NCBI GenBank assembly: GCA_937988745.1
Contig: CALKAR010000209.1
Coordinates: 1 to 48,794 of the forward strand
Direction of reading: 5' to 3'
Length of the DNA: 48,794 nucleotides
DNA from: an uncultured Peptococcaceae bacterium
GTDB taxonomy: Bacteria > Bacillota > Limnochordia > Darwinibacteriales > Darwinibacteriaceae
Below the pieces are notes generated by a model. The model was not told the DNA's origin and ran no database searches. It worked only from the letters and a program-made list of their open reading frames with translations. The number at the start of each line of letters is the position of its first letter. The stretch's first letter is position 1. Below are positions 1 to 8,485 of the stretch, in pieces. The position numbers and the translations under genes are program-made.

Positions 1-1412
1 CCTGCCCGCTCCTCCATGACATTTGCCCGCACTTGTTTATTCAGGGCAATATTGGCAGTTTCGACAAAGCGTATAGACAAGGATTTTGCCTGCCCAGCCA
101 TAACTTCGCCGGCGAAGTCTGGAGTAGTTGTAAAATGCCAAGCTCTACCTCGACAGTCCTCGTGTTCGTAAAAGGTAATCACATAACCCTTAACCACTTC
201 TAAACCCGATACATCGGCCAGCGTAAAGCCCAACTGCTCTAATTGAGCAGTGCTGTATTCGCCGGGCTTCAAGACACCGAGACGTTCACCGGAGCTATTG
301 AGAAAAACCACGGCGCCCGTATACTCTGCCTTATTCACGTACCAAGGTTTACTTGTATCGACGATTGCCCAGAAGGCGGGTTTTGGTTCTTGGTTTGCAT
401 CGAATAGGAGAGGGTTCTCATCCTTCCGCCAAGATGTGTTATCTGTAGTTCCCCATAAAGTGACGCTGGTGATCACGTCACTGTACTTCTTGAACAGTTG
501 GAAAAGCTCGCGGTAGCGCTCCGCTTGTTCTTCCTCCGTATACCCTTTCATGCCCACATCCATCTCAGTAATTTGGATTTCCAGGCCCAAATCAGCGTAC
601 ATCTGTATAGACTCCTCGATATCGCTGATTCTCGTGTCGTCAACGCTCCAATGGCCTTGAATTCCGACCCCGTGGATGGGTACTCCCTCATCTAAGAGGC
701 TCTTCAGCAACTCCAATGTACGACTGCGCTTGCCGGGAGCATCGATGTAATAGTCATTGTAAAATAGCTTTGCCTGAGGATTGACCTCATGTGCCTTCCT
801 AAAAGCAATCTTGATATAATCCTCGCCCAAAATTCTGTACCAAGGCGAATCCTGACGATAAACACTTCCGCCGCTGTCAGATACCGCCTCATTGACTACA
901 TCCCACGCATAAACGGTATCGCCGAAATGCTGCATCACAGCTTCAATGTGCCTCTCCAAGCGCCTGATAACCAGCTGGCGATCTTCTTCGGTTATAAATT
1001 CCTTATCATAGATCAGCTTGTTGTTTCCGTCTCTGAAAAACCACTGTGGTGTCTGGGAATGCCAGACCAACGTGTGTCCCCGCACTTTCATCCCGTGCGT
1101 AAGGGCGAACTCAATCATGCGATCCGCATCATTGAATTTGAATGTACCTGACCACGGCTGCGTGGCATCAGGCTTCATTTCATTGCCCGCGGTAACACTG
1201 TTGAAGTGGTAAGCAAGCAGGTCATGGTGCTTATCCAGGGTTCTGTCAGACCATCCGGCGATGGATACAGCGGCACCAAGGTCAAAGTAATCCTTGTAGA
1301 TTTCTCGCAGGGAAGGAAGCTCAGTGACATGTCCAAAAACCGGTGCTGTAAAGGCAGCCGCAGCGGCGATCAGCAGCACCAGTCCGGCGGCAGATTTCAG
1401 CATTCCTCTCAA
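1..1412 (-). CDS. Secreted GH10 endo-1,4-beta-xylanase, C-terminus cut by window edge
   Basis: Hydrolyses internal beta-1,4 bonds of xylan outside the cell. 470 residues are visible and the frame is open to base 1. Residues 4-27 form a signal peptide (AAGLVLLIAAAAAF core). The GH10 barrel (about 35-350) has the acid/base motif WDVVNE (E175), the nucleophile motif ITEMD (E283) and WGTTDNTSW near 320. Residues 366-450 look like a two-motif beta/gamma-crystallin domain (GEYSTAQLEQLGF, then ITFYEHEDCRGRAWHF, then AKSLSI). At about 453, ANIALNKQV is the usual opening of a discoidin/F5-8C (CBM32-like) domain that continues beyond the window. I chose the TTG start at 1412 because an AGGAGG (1421-1426) lies 8 nt upstream; the ATG at 1403 would be 17 nt away. 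It follows the GH43 gene by 25 bp, so the two are probably one transcript. The GH10 call is firm; the accessory domains are read by eye. Confidence 0.93.
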   Translation of the reverse strand, partial: MRGMLKSAAGLVLLIAAAAAFTAPVFGHVTELPSLREIYKDYFDLGAAVSIAGWSDRTLDKHHDLLAYHFNSVTAGNEMKPDATQPWSGTFKFNDADRMIEFALTHGMKVRGHTLVWHSQTPQWFFRDGNNKLIYDKEFITEEDRQLVIRRLERHIEAVMQHFGDTVYAWDVVNEAVSDSGGSVYRQDSPWYRILGEDYIKIAFRKAHEVNPQAKLFYNDYYIDAPGKRSRTLELLKSLLDEGVPIHGVGIQGHWSVDDTRISDIEESIQMYADLGLEIQITEMDVGMKGYTEEEQAERYRELFQLFKKYSDVITSVTLWGTTDNTSWRKDENPLLFDANQEPKPAFWAIVDTSKPWYVNKAEYTGAVVFLNSSGERLGVLKPGEYSTAQLEQLGFTLADVSGLEVVKGYVITFYEHEDCRGRAWHFTTTPDFAGEVMAGQAKSLSIRFVETANIALNKQVRANVMEERA

Positions 1413-1437
1413 CGAGCACCCCTCCTAGAACTTGGCT

Positions 1438-2913
1438 TTAAGAGTCAGTCATCCGAAAGTAATCAAAGTCCGCATACCCACCTGTAAGCTGCTTAGCGAA
1501 ACAAAAGAGGGCAAATCGGTAACCCATAAAGTGAGGCAGGGTATAGAGCATCTTCAGAGGACGACCGATAGGAACCCATTCCTCAGCATTGAGGCCGTAG
1601 AAGAAGTAAGCTAGGTCGCGCTGTTCCCGGAAGTCACATGCGATCTTAAAGTAGAGGCGCATCTGGTCTACAGGAATGCGTTCGACCTCAACGCATGTTC
1701 CTGAGCTTGCATCTGCCATCACGACATACCGTTCTTGGCCGCACACAGAAACTCCGACATAGCCATAATTCTTTTGAAACACCGCCAAGCCAGCGCAGTC
1801 ACCACTTTGCATGCCAACCATTTCCACAGCTATATCTGCGGAACACATAGGTCCGAATGTTCTCTGAGTAAGAAGATTGCGGGCCTCTGTGATATCCTTG
1901 CTGATGTGCCCAGCCCGCAGACGGAGATAGCCTGGGCGTTCGGTGAGGGACCAATTATCATCATCTGGATTATGATTCCACTGCCAAACTAGTCCAAGGC
2001 GATCATCATCGAACTCGTCGGATTCCACTATCTTAATCTCTTGTCTGCAGCTCACTCCGAGTTCAACGGGGACTCGACCATCAAATCCAAACACAGGCCA
2101 ACCGGCTTCCCACTGCACAGGAACCAAGTATGGTATGCGCCCGACTGCACCGCGGTCTCCAAAGAGCAGTGCATACCATTTCCCATCAGGGGTATCAACC
2201 AACCCGCCTTGGGCGACGCCGCCATCCTGCAGCACAACCCGTCCTTCCCAAGGGCCTGTAATGCTTTCCGCTCGATAACACAGCTGGGTGCGCATACCTC
2301 CCCTCGGCCACGTGATTAAGAAGATATAGTACATGCCGTCGATTTTGTGGATGTGCGCGCCCTCTGCCGGTAGAGCTATATCAGGCCCAGCCACAGCACT
2401 GCTGTCCGGAATGATCACCTGATTCAATCCTTTCGGTAGAACAGCAGTGGCATCAGCGGTCAATTCTTTTACTCGGATATCACCGCTCCCGTAAACCAAG
2501 TACACCTTGCCATCATCGTCAAATAAGAGCGACATGTCATGGACAAACGGCAGGGTATGTTTTTCCCAAGGGCCATTTTCAATATCGAGCGTTTTGAAGA
2601 CAAAGGTCCTGCCTTCTGTTTGGGAACTGAATACAACGTAATAAGTACTATTGTGATAACGGAGACTGCTTGCCCAGGAACCTTTCCCGTACTCGTTTTT
2701 GCCGTTTGTTAGAGTCTGTTCATCTTTTTCGCCCAGAACATCGTAAACATAGTTCACTATTTCCCAGTTAACCAAGTCCCTGGATTTCATGATGGGTACA
2801 CCGGGATTCATGTGCATGGTAGTACTGCTCATGTAATAGGTGTCGCCCACCCGTATTACACTAGGATCAGGAACATCGGCCCAAATGATCGGATTCGCAG
2901 CCCCTCCCATCAC
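1438..2913 (-). CDS. Intracellular GH43 beta-xylosidase / alpha-L-arabinofuranosidase
   Basis: An inverting exo-glycosidase of family GH43 acting on xylo- or arabino-oligosaccharides, 491 aa. The N-terminal five-bladed propeller (about 5-290) shows the three acidic residues: D16 in VPDPS (base), D126 in HDMSLLFDDDG (pKa modulator) and E184 in AEGAHIHK (acid). Residues about 300-491 form a beta-rich concanavalin-A-like C-terminal domain as in GH43 beta-xylosidases. There is no signal peptide, so it works in the cytoplasm on imported sugars. The start is GTG-ATG (2913/2910) behind GGGAG; the first two codons cannot be separated. It lies just downstream of the terminator that closes the sugar transporter operon and directly upstream of the secreted xylanase. 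Xylosidase versus arabinofuranosidase activity cannot be decided from the sequence. Confidence 0.88.
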   Translation of the reverse strand: MMGGAANPIIWADVPDPSVIRVGDTYYMSSTTMHMNPGVPIMKSRDLVNWEIVNYVYDVLGEKDEQTLTNGKNEYGKGSWASSLRYHNSTYYVVFSSQTEGRTFVFKTLDIENGPWEKHTLPFVHDMSLLFDDDGKVYLVYGSGDIRVKELTADATAVLPKGLNQVIIPDSSAVAGPDIALPAEGAHIHKIDGMYYIFLITWPRGGMRTQLCYRAESITGPWEGRVVLQDGGVAQGGLVDTPDGKWYALLFGDRGAVGRIPYLVPVQWEAGWPVFGFDGRVPVELGVSCRQEIKIVESDEFDDDRLGLVWQWNHNPDDDNWSLTERPGYLRLRAGHISKDITEARNLLTQRTFGPMCSADIAVEMVGMQSGDCAGLAVFQKNYGYVGVSVCGQERYVVMADASSGTCVEVERIPVDQMRLYFKIACDFREQRDLAYFFYGLNAEEWVPIGRPLKMLYTLPHFMGYRFALFCFAKQLTGGYADFDYFRMTDS

Positions 2914-3049
2914 GCAGCACTCCCATTAAGCTGACTTCCTTCGCATAATTCAATCTGAAGATAAAATACCCTTTTTTGTTACAAATTTTTCTTATTTTTG
3001 CCACGGGGGGGTCCGCTTCTGATTCCTGACAACACCAGATTTCGGGCAT

Positions 3050-3079
3050 AAAAAAACCCCACAAGTTACCTTGCAGGGT
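3050..3079 (-). terminator. Rho-independent terminator of the sugar ABC transporter operon
   Basis: Transcribed leftward, ten bases (3070-3079) pair with 3056-3065 around a four-base loop with two G-U pairs, followed by seven U residues. The stem begins at the stop codon of the YjfF-like permease (3066-3068). It separates the transporter operon from the GH43-GH10 pair. Confidence 0.85.
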
Positions 3080-4115
3080 CTGTCGGTTTAAGCCATTGAG
3101 GTAGGGTAAGTCTGAATTTGCTGCTGCCTCTAAGCGCCATGACGAGGCTCTGCAGTACAATGAAACTATACAGCAGCAGCCCGCTGACAATTGCCTGCAG
3201 GTTTGACTGGACACCCGCAGCCCGGATTAGTTCATTAATGGTCAGCAGGGTCATCGTACCAATAGGCGCGCCAAGCAAGTTTCCTACCCCACCGTTGAGC
3301 AGAATACCGCCCATGACATTCGCAGCGATTGCTTTCATTTCAAATAACGCCCCATTGCCGATATTGCCGGCTCCTGTCGTCATGAGGAAAACAAAGCCCG
3401 AGATGCCGGCAGTCAATCCGCAGAGCACGTAGGAGAAAAAGATCGTCTGTTTGACGTTGATCCCTAACATCCGAGCGCTCTGACGATCACCACCCACAGC
3501 GTAGACATTGCGTCCGAAGCGTGACCACTTCATAAGGATGGCGTAAAGCACAACGAGAATCACAACAACAATGGCCCCTGGTTTGATTTCACATGGAATG
3601 AAAACGCCCAGTCTGTTTACGGTACCCAACCAAGGAATCTCTATTGTAAAATTCCGCAGGGCAACAAATGCTGGCAGGGTCACGTTGAGCGGCTCTCTGT
3701 GCAGGGTGGTGAGCAGTCCTTGCGCTAAAAACATACCAGCCAGCGTTATAATAAACGGCTGGATTTCTAGATAGGCAATGAGAAACCCATGCATGATCCC
3801 AAAGGCGAGCCCGATCCCCAGCGCCAGAAATAGGGCGCTCCAAACACTCCCAACGCCTGATTCTAACAGCATGGCGCATGCCATAGTTACAAGGCCGCAT
3901 ACAGCTCCAACGGAAATATCGATGCCGCCTCCGATCATTACGACACACAGGCCTAGTGTAACGATGAAGAGCGCCGCGTTGAAGTTGAACAAGTCGAAGA
4001 AGGTCTGAAACTGCATGAAACTGCCCGGATAACTAATCAGGGCAAATCCATACATAAGTACGAATATAATCCCGGCGATTATGAAAAGAAGCGTTGAGTT
4101 TGATAGTCTCGGCAT
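3066..4115 (-). CDS. yjfF: Sugar ABC transporter permease, YjfF type
   Basis: Membrane subunit of a CUT2-family (ribose/galactofuranose-type) ABC importer, 349 aa, with about nine to ten hydrophobic segments. The family motif region GGGIDISVGAVCG lies near residues 62-74, and the cytoplasmic coupling segment with GGDRQSARMLGI near 205-217. It is the second, non-identical permease of the operon, as in E. coli ytfQRT-yjfF, and starts 12 bp after the first one ends, with a strong GGGGGGAG site before the ATG. Membership of the YjfF branch is by similarity of sequence and gene order. Substrate is inferred only: a furanose-form pentose or hexose. Confidence 0.88.
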   Translation of the reverse strand: MPRLSNSTLLFIIAGIIFVLMYGFALISYPGSFMQFQTFFDLFNFNAALFIVTLGLCVVMIGGGIDISVGAVCGLVTMACAMLLESGVGSVWSALFLALGIGLAFGIMHGFLIAYLEIQPFIITLAGMFLAQGLLTTLHREPLNVTLPAFVALRNFTIEIPWLGTVNRLGVFIPCEIKPGAIVVVILVVLYAILMKWSRFGRNVYAVGGDRQSARMLGINVKQTIFFSYVLCGLTAGISGFVFLMTTGAGNIGNGALFEMKAIAANVMGGILLNGGVGNLLGAPIGTMTLLTINELIRAAGVQSNLQAIVSGLLLYSFIVLQSLVMALRGSSKFRLTLPQWLKPTDPAR

Positions 4116-4127
4116 TCTACTCCCCCC

Positions 4128-5204
4128 TTATCCCTTGTCTATTCCACCTGTTTGGCGTACGGGGTAGCTTGCGACGTTCCCTTTCGCCTTGTCATAGACT
4201 TTTTTAGCAAAATCCCTAACCACTGGTGAAGCAATAACCATAAGAACGATAATGAAAACTGCCTTGAAGACCTTAATAGCCTCGGGGTTTACTTCCAGAC
4301 GGAGCAGCGTTCTGTTCAGCACCTCAATGGTGTACGCGCCGATAATTGAACCGGTAATGCTGAACTTACCACCGCCCAATGAGTTCCCACCCAAGGCAAC
4401 GGCCAGAATGGCGTCCATCATGATAAACTTGAGCAGATTGACACTGTCGTGACGCCCCGCTTTGTTAACCGCAATGAAACCGGCAACCGCACTGCACACC
4501 CCCATAATTAAGAAGGTCATGAAGATAATCTTCTTGGGATTAATTCCATTGAGACGCGCAGCATTTGGGTTGATACCTACCGCCTCCACATAAAGCCGTA
4601 AATTGGTAGTCTTGAGGACCACGACTACAATGGCAATGAAGACTGCAGTTAGGATGATGGGCGTTTGGATTGGTACACCAGGTATTACGGTGCCAATTCG
4701 ATTTGAGATCTCGTTCGCTAAAATGGGAGATACTTTTCCGTCAATAATAAAGGCAATTGACCTTCCCCCCAAGAACAGAATGAGGGTGGCAACCATGGGC
4801 TGAACGTTGAAGAATGCAACCAGGGTGCCGTTGAAGGCGCCGATGACCATCCCAGCCACACAGCTGATGAAAAAGCCAATCAATATAGTCCACAAGGTGA
4901 CATCTCCTCCAGCACGCAGGACGTACTGGACAAAGATAGCAGAGCTGATCGCCCCGCTCTCACCGATGCTGATATCCTGCCCGCGGGAAGCAGCAGTAAC
5001 TAGAGTCATCCCAATGGATAGAATAACCAACTCTGAAGCCCCATAGAGGATGTTCGGTATATTCCCGTAAAAGGCCCCATTCACCATTGTAATCTTGAAG
5101 TAGTCAGCACCTTTGAACAGATTAATGATGATAAGTATCAGAAGAACAGAGAGGGGAAGGAAGAGATGGGATAGGTTATTGAAGCGTGTTTTTAACCTTG
5201 GCAT
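4128..5204 (-). CDS. ytfT: Sugar ABC transporter permease, YtfT type
   Basis: First membrane subunit of the importer, 358 aa, with about nine to ten membrane segments. The conserved segment ASRGQDISIGESGAISS (about 82-98) corresponds to the GGxDLSVG motif of CUT2 permeases, here with R-G-Q-D, and the coupling region is VGINPNAARLNGI (about 216-228). The chosen ATG (5204) begins MPRLKTRF; GGGAGG lies 8 nt upstream inside the end of the ATPase gene, which stops at 5206, so translation is probably coupled. A longer reading from 5225 would lack a ribosome site. The C-terminus is a charged cytoplasmic tail. Confidence 0.88.
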   Translation of the reverse strand: MPRLKTRFNNLSHLFLPLSVLLILIIINLFKGADYFKITMVNGAFYGNIPNILYGASELVILSIGMTLVTAASRGQDISIGESGAISSAIFVQYVLRAGGDVTLWTILIGFFISCVAGMVIGAFNGTLVAFFNVQPMVATLILFLGGRSIAFIIDGKVSPILANEISNRIGTVIPGVPIQTPIILTAVFIAIVVVVLKTTNLRLYVEAVGINPNAARLNGINPKKIIFMTFLIMGVCSAVAGFIAVNKAGRHDSVNLLKFIMMDAILAVALGGNSLGGGKFSITGSIIGAYTIEVLNRTLLRLEVNPEAIKVFKAVFIIVLMVIASPVVRDFAKKVYDKAKGNVASYPVRQTGGIDKG

Positions 5205-5205
5205 A

Positions 5206-6708
5206 TCATTTACCTCCCTGTGCAATCATGTGCATCACATCTTGTTCCGTCACATCCGTGCCACTGAGTTCTCCAACAATTTCTCTATCTTTCATCACGA
5301 TCAGCCGCGAACAGACACGCAGCATTTCTTCAATTTCTGAAGAGATGAAGGTCAGACTCATCCCGGCTTGAGCAAGCTGGAGTACGAGTTTCTGAATTTC
5401 CACCTTGGTGCCGACATCAATTCCCCTGGTCGGTTCATCAAGAATCAGGTACATGGGCTGTGTAAGCAGCCAGCGGGCCAAAACCACCTTCTGCTGGTTC
5501 CCGCCGGACAGGGACTTGATCGGAGTGCTGGTAGACGGTGTTTTAATGTCTAGTTTCTTGATGAACTCATCTGCAAATTCCTCAGCCTGTTTCCGCGACA
5601 GTGGCCTAAAAAATCCCTTCATGACCTGCAGAGCAAGAATAAGATTATCACGCACTGAGAGCTCTTCGATAATTCCATCGCCCTTGCGGTCCTCAGGCAG
5701 ATAGCCAATTCCCTGTTTCATCGCGTCCAGGGGTGACCTGATCTTCACCCTTTTACCATTTACTCTGACTTCACCGCCCGTTACCTTGTCAGCTGCAAAG
5801 ATTGCGCGCACACTTTCGCTCCGCCCCGAGCCAAGCAGTCCTGCAAACCCGTTTACCTCGCCTCGGCGGATTTCAAAGTCGAAAGGCCGGACTCCCGCGG
5901 CACTCGAAAGGGCCCTAGCTTCGAATACCGGTACACTGCTGTCAGATTCATGGGGCTCATGTTTTTTCATAGCAGAAACATCACTCAGCGCCTTGCCCAT
6001 CATCTTGGAGATAAGCTCGATTTGGGGAAGGGCAGATGTTTCATATTCGCCAATCAACTCGCCATTTCGCAGCACGGTTATCCGGTCGCTAATCTCATAG
6101 ACCTGATCGATAAAGTGCGTAATAAATATGATCCCAACACCGCGGGCCTTCAACTGGCGCATGAGCGCAAACAATTTTTGCACCTCATCTTCATCAAGGG
6201 AAGACGTCGGTTCATCTAAGATGAGAATCTTGCAATCCATATCGACGGCACGGACAATCGCAATCATCTGCTGGACAGCAATCGAACAGCTTCCTAATTC
6301 TTGAGTGGGGCTTGCTGGAATACCAAGGGAGCGGAGCATCTCTGCAGCTTTTGCATTCATCTGTTTCCACTGCACAAATCGATCCCGACTGCGGCCAATG
6401 AATATGTTTTCGGCCACTGTAAGATTGGGGCAAAGGGCTATCTCCTGGAAAACAGTGCCGATTCCCATATTCTGGGCATCCTGCGGAGACCTAAAGTGAA
6501 CCGGCCTTCCATCCAAATAAATCTGCCCCGAATCCTTTTGATAAACACCGGTGAGGATCTTGATCAGTGTGGACTTACCCGCTCCATTCTCGCCCATCAG
6601 AGCGTGGATTTCACCCTCGCGGAGTGTGAAGTCTACGTTATGCAAAGCTCTGACCCCTGGAAAGGACTTGCAGATCCCCTCCATTCTGAGGATAATTCTT
6701 GACTGCAC
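5206..6708 (-). CDS. ytfR: Sugar ABC transporter ATPase with two ABC domains, YtfR type
   Basis: Energises the importer. 500 aa with two tandem ABC domains, as in RbsA/YtfR. The N-terminal domain has Walker A GENGAGKST (about 39-47), the degenerate signature GSCSIAVQQ and Walker B ILILDEPTS. The C-terminal domain has a degenerate Walker A (GLLGSGRSES), a good signature SLSGGNQQK and LILDEPTRGID. This asymmetry is usual in the family. The start is GTG with AGGAGG seven nt upstream. A large hairpin separates it from the binding-protein gene before it. Confidence 0.93.
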   Translation of the reverse strand: MQSRIILRMEGICKSFPGVRALHNVDFTLREGEIHALMGENGAGKSTLIKILTGVYQKDSGQIYLDGRPVHFRSPQDAQNMGIGTVFQEIALCPNLTVAENIFIGRSRDRFVQWKQMNAKAAEMLRSLGIPASPTQELGSCSIAVQQMIAIVRAVDMDCKILILDEPTSSLDEDEVQKLFALMRQLKARGVGIIFITHFIDQVYEISDRITVLRNGELIGEYETSALPQIELISKMMGKALSDVSAMKKHEPHESDSSVPVFEARALSSAAGVRPFDFEIRRGEVNGFAGLLGSGRSESVRAIFAADKVTGGEVRVNGKRVKIRSPLDAMKQGIGYLPEDRKGDGIIEELSVRDNLILALQVMKGFFRPLSRKQAEEFADEFIKKLDIKTPSTSTPIKSLSGGNQQKVVLARWLLTQPMYLILDEPTRGIDVGTKVEIQKLVLQLAQAGMSLTFISSEIEEMLRVCSRLIVMKDREIVGELSGTDVTEQDVMHMIAQGGK

Positions 6709-6744
6709 ACAAAGACCTCCTTATCGGCAGCACATAAATTAACA

Positions 6745-6784
6745 GCAGTGCGGTTGACCGGAGAAGATCCGGACACCGCACTGC
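6745..6784 (-). other. Intergenic hairpin between ytfQ-like and ytfR-like genes
   Basis: GCAGTGCGGT (6745-6754) is the exact reverse complement of 6775-6784, and an inner CCGGA/TCCGG pair closes the loop further. No clear U-run follows in the direction of transcription, so it is more likely an mRNA-stabilising or partial-termination structure than a full terminator. Such elements commonly let binding-protein mRNA outnumber the distal transporter mRNA; that role is inferred. Confidence 0.75.
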
Positions 6785-6802
6785 GTGAACTGCTGCAGAA
6801 GA

Positions 6803-7792
6803 CTATCTTGTGATTACACCCTTGCCAGGATCGGCATTGATTCCGTATTTTTCGATGTGTTCATCGGTGATAGTGTCTGTGTCGAGGATTAACTCTTCCT
6901 GATAGACGATTCCCTTCGGGATGTTTCCACTCTTAATCCACTGGTCGATCTGGCTGGCCTGGCGCGGATTGCACTGGACATCGGCATCCCAGTAACCGGC
7001 TTGTACGTTTCTGAGGGCAAAACGGTTAAAGTCGAAGCCAATGATCTTGACCTTGCCGTTCTTTCCATGGCTGATTCCAGCTGCCTCTAGAGCTTGAACC
7101 GCTCCCTGCGCCATACCATCGTTCTGAGCATATATGACGTTGAAATCTTTGCCGGCGGCAATCGCGGCTTCAACCACTTTGCGAGCTTCCTCTAGGCTCC
7201 AAGTGTCTCCGCCTGTTCCGTCGGCTACTATGTTGAGTTTCCCTTCTTCTGCGGCTTTAAGTAATGGTGCACTGCGTCCAATCTCTGCTGCACTTCCCAG
7301 CTGTCCACGAATAAGGACTACGTTGATTGGGGGTTCCACATTTTCCAAGATCCAATCTGTGGCCAACTGACCCTCATAATGCATATCAGAGAGCAGTGCC
7401 GCCTCGTAGTTGGAAGGATCCGTATCGATTGCCCGGTCAAAAAGAATGACCTTTACGCCAGCTCTCTTTGCTGACTGCAGAACATCGTCCCATCCGGATG
7501 CGTTTGCGGCAGAGATCAGGAGATAGTCTACTCCATCACGAATGTACCCTCTGGCCGCTGCGATCTGCTCGCTGTTATCGGCGGTGTTCGTTTGCTTTGC
7601 GTCATAACCGTTTTCCCTTGAGAAGACCCTATTCATGTCTTCTACATTAGCCTGGCGGTATCCGGATTCTTCCGGAGGCAAATTGACGATTCCAACCTTA
7701 ATCAGTTCTTCTGCGCCTACGAGTGCAGACCCGAACGAGAATACCAAAACAGCCACCAACAGCAATAACCCAACTTTCGGCAACCTCTTCAT
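6803..7792 (-). CDS. ytfQ: Periplasmic-type sugar-binding lipoprotein/protein, YtfQ-like
   Basis: Substrate-binding subunit of the importer, 329 aa, secreted. The signal peptide is MKRLPKVG plus a hydrophobic run ending near GSALVGA (about 1-26); no convincing lipobox cysteine is visible. The type I periplasmic-binding fold shows stretches close to E. coli YtfQ, the galactofuranose binder: EESGYRQAN, ANASGWDDVL, VILFDRAID and YAQNDGMAQGA. The ATG at 7792 follows GAGGAGG with 7 nt spacing; the longer reading from 7837 is unsupported. It is the first gene of the operon. Because the cluster carries xylan-degrading enzymes, arabinofuranose is a reasonable candidate ligand; that is inference. Confidence 0.88.
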   Translation of the reverse strand: MKRLPKVGLLLLVAVLVFSFGSALVGAEELIKVGIVNLPPEESGYRQANVEDMNRVFSRENGYDAKQTNTADNSEQIAAARGYIRDGVDYLLISAANASGWDDVLQSAKRAGVKVILFDRAIDTDPSNYEAALLSDMHYEGQLATDWILENVEPPINVVLIRGQLGSAAEIGRSAPLLKAAEEGKLNIVADGTGGDTWSLEEARKVVEAAIAAGKDFNVIYAQNDGMAQGAVQALEAAGISHGKNGKVKIIGFDFNRFALRNVQAGYWDADVQCNPRQASQIDQWIKSGNIPKGIVYQEELILDTDTITDEHIEKYGINADPGKGVITR

Positions 7793-8036
7793 CACTAAAC
7801 CTCCTCGCGTTTTTTGGACGTGCTCCAGGTAACCCATCTAACGTTTAGAGAACTGCCTTCCGGGTATCTTTATCTGGCCCTACTACTCTCCCCTTTCTTT
7901 TTCGGGTTGTATATCGTCAATCTATTAACTGTTAATCTATTATTAATCAATACGGGCCGTTTAAGTTAAATAGAAGTGCGTTTTGGTGGCTCAATTTCAG
8001 CATTGTGACATGATGCGCGATTAAATTCTATAACAC
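7793..8036 (-). other. Untranslated 5' leader of the sugar transporter operon, about 240 nt
   Basis: No gene is visible between the ytfQ-like start and its predicted promoter. The upstream half is AT-rich and contains two near copies of an ATTAA/TTAATAGATT element (about 7921-7950). I cannot assign a riboswitch class. It may hold operator sites or simply be a long leader. Confidence 0.4.
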
Positions 8037-8065
8037 ATTTTACACTAAGGGAAATATTTTGTCCA
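8037..8065 (-). promoter_or_regulatory. Sigma-A-type promoter for the sugar transporter operon
   Basis: On the minus strand TGGACA (8060-8065), 17 bases, then TAAAAT (8037-8042). Transcription would start near 8030, giving a leader of about 240 nt to the ytfQ-like gene. Confidence 0.6.
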
Positions 8066-8107
8066 CTTTTTGAAGCAAAAATATCAAAAACTGACAATAG
8101 CCTCCCT

Positions 8108-8134
8108 TGATTGAAATGACAGTCTTTTCAATCA
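8108..8134. promoter_or_regulatory. Perfect 9-bp inverted repeat, candidate regulator site
   Basis: TGATTGAAA (8108-8116), nine bases, TTTCAATCA (8126-8134). Its centre is about 90 bp upstream of the predicted transporter start site, a position typical of an activator. No regulator gene lies in the window. Confidence 0.45.
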
Positions 8135-8160
8135 TGGAAAAGCATGTCGACCGCAATGAC

Positions 8161-8193
8161 AAAAAAGCCGATACCACCTCTGGGTATCGGCTT
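8161..8193 (-). terminator. Rho-independent terminator of tRNA-Lys
   Basis: An 11-bp stem (8165-8175 with 8183-8193) around a seven-base loop, followed on the minus strand by six U residues. It lies 28 bp beyond the tRNA 3' end. Confidence 0.9.
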
Positions 8194-8220
8194 CAAATGC
8201 TTTATTCCTTTATAAAAAAA

Positions 8221-8296
8221 TGGTGGGCCATGAAGGACTCGAACCTTCGACTCCCTGATTAAGAGTCAGGTGCTCTACCAACTGAGCTAATGGCCC
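8221..8296 (-). tRNA. tRNA-Lys (anticodon CTT)
   Basis: 76 nt with the CCA end encoded. Acceptor GGGCCAT pairs with ATGGCCC; D-arm AGCTCAGTTGGTAGAGC; anticodon stem CCTGA/TCAGG around CTCTTAA, giving CUU; T-loop GGTTCGAGTCC. It has its own promoter and terminator, so it is a single-gene unit. Confidence 0.97.
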
Positions 8297-8312
8297 GTGA
8301 ATTACATCTTTT

Positions 8313-8341
8313 ATTATATTCCAGGCCTGTCTCGCTGTCAA
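8313..8341 (-). promoter_or_regulatory. Consensus sigma-A promoter of tRNA-Lys
   Basis: TTGACA (8336-8341), exactly 17 bases, TATAAT (8313-8318): a perfect match to the vegetative consensus, as expected for a stable RNA gene. The start site would be about ten bases before the mature tRNA. Confidence 0.92.
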
Positions 8342-8485
8342 GAATTTGTGGAGGGAAAACAGTGTGACTTAATTGCTAATTTTAGGCTAACAGCACTACC
8401 TGCGTTCGTGCATGGCAGGATTCACGCCGTAGAAGTTGTAATTCTCAAAAGAGATTATAGATCATCGGCACAAGGAGGATGCTGA

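Noticed and set aside
3005..3011. Run of seven G residues before GH43
   Set aside because: A single homopolymer with no partner runs; not a G-quadruplex.
8297..8485. Promoter and small ORF before the LiaF-like gene
   Set aside because: The 189-bp stretch carries the tRNA promoter in the other direction; the 62-codon frame has no ribosome site and plus-strand promoter spacing is poor.
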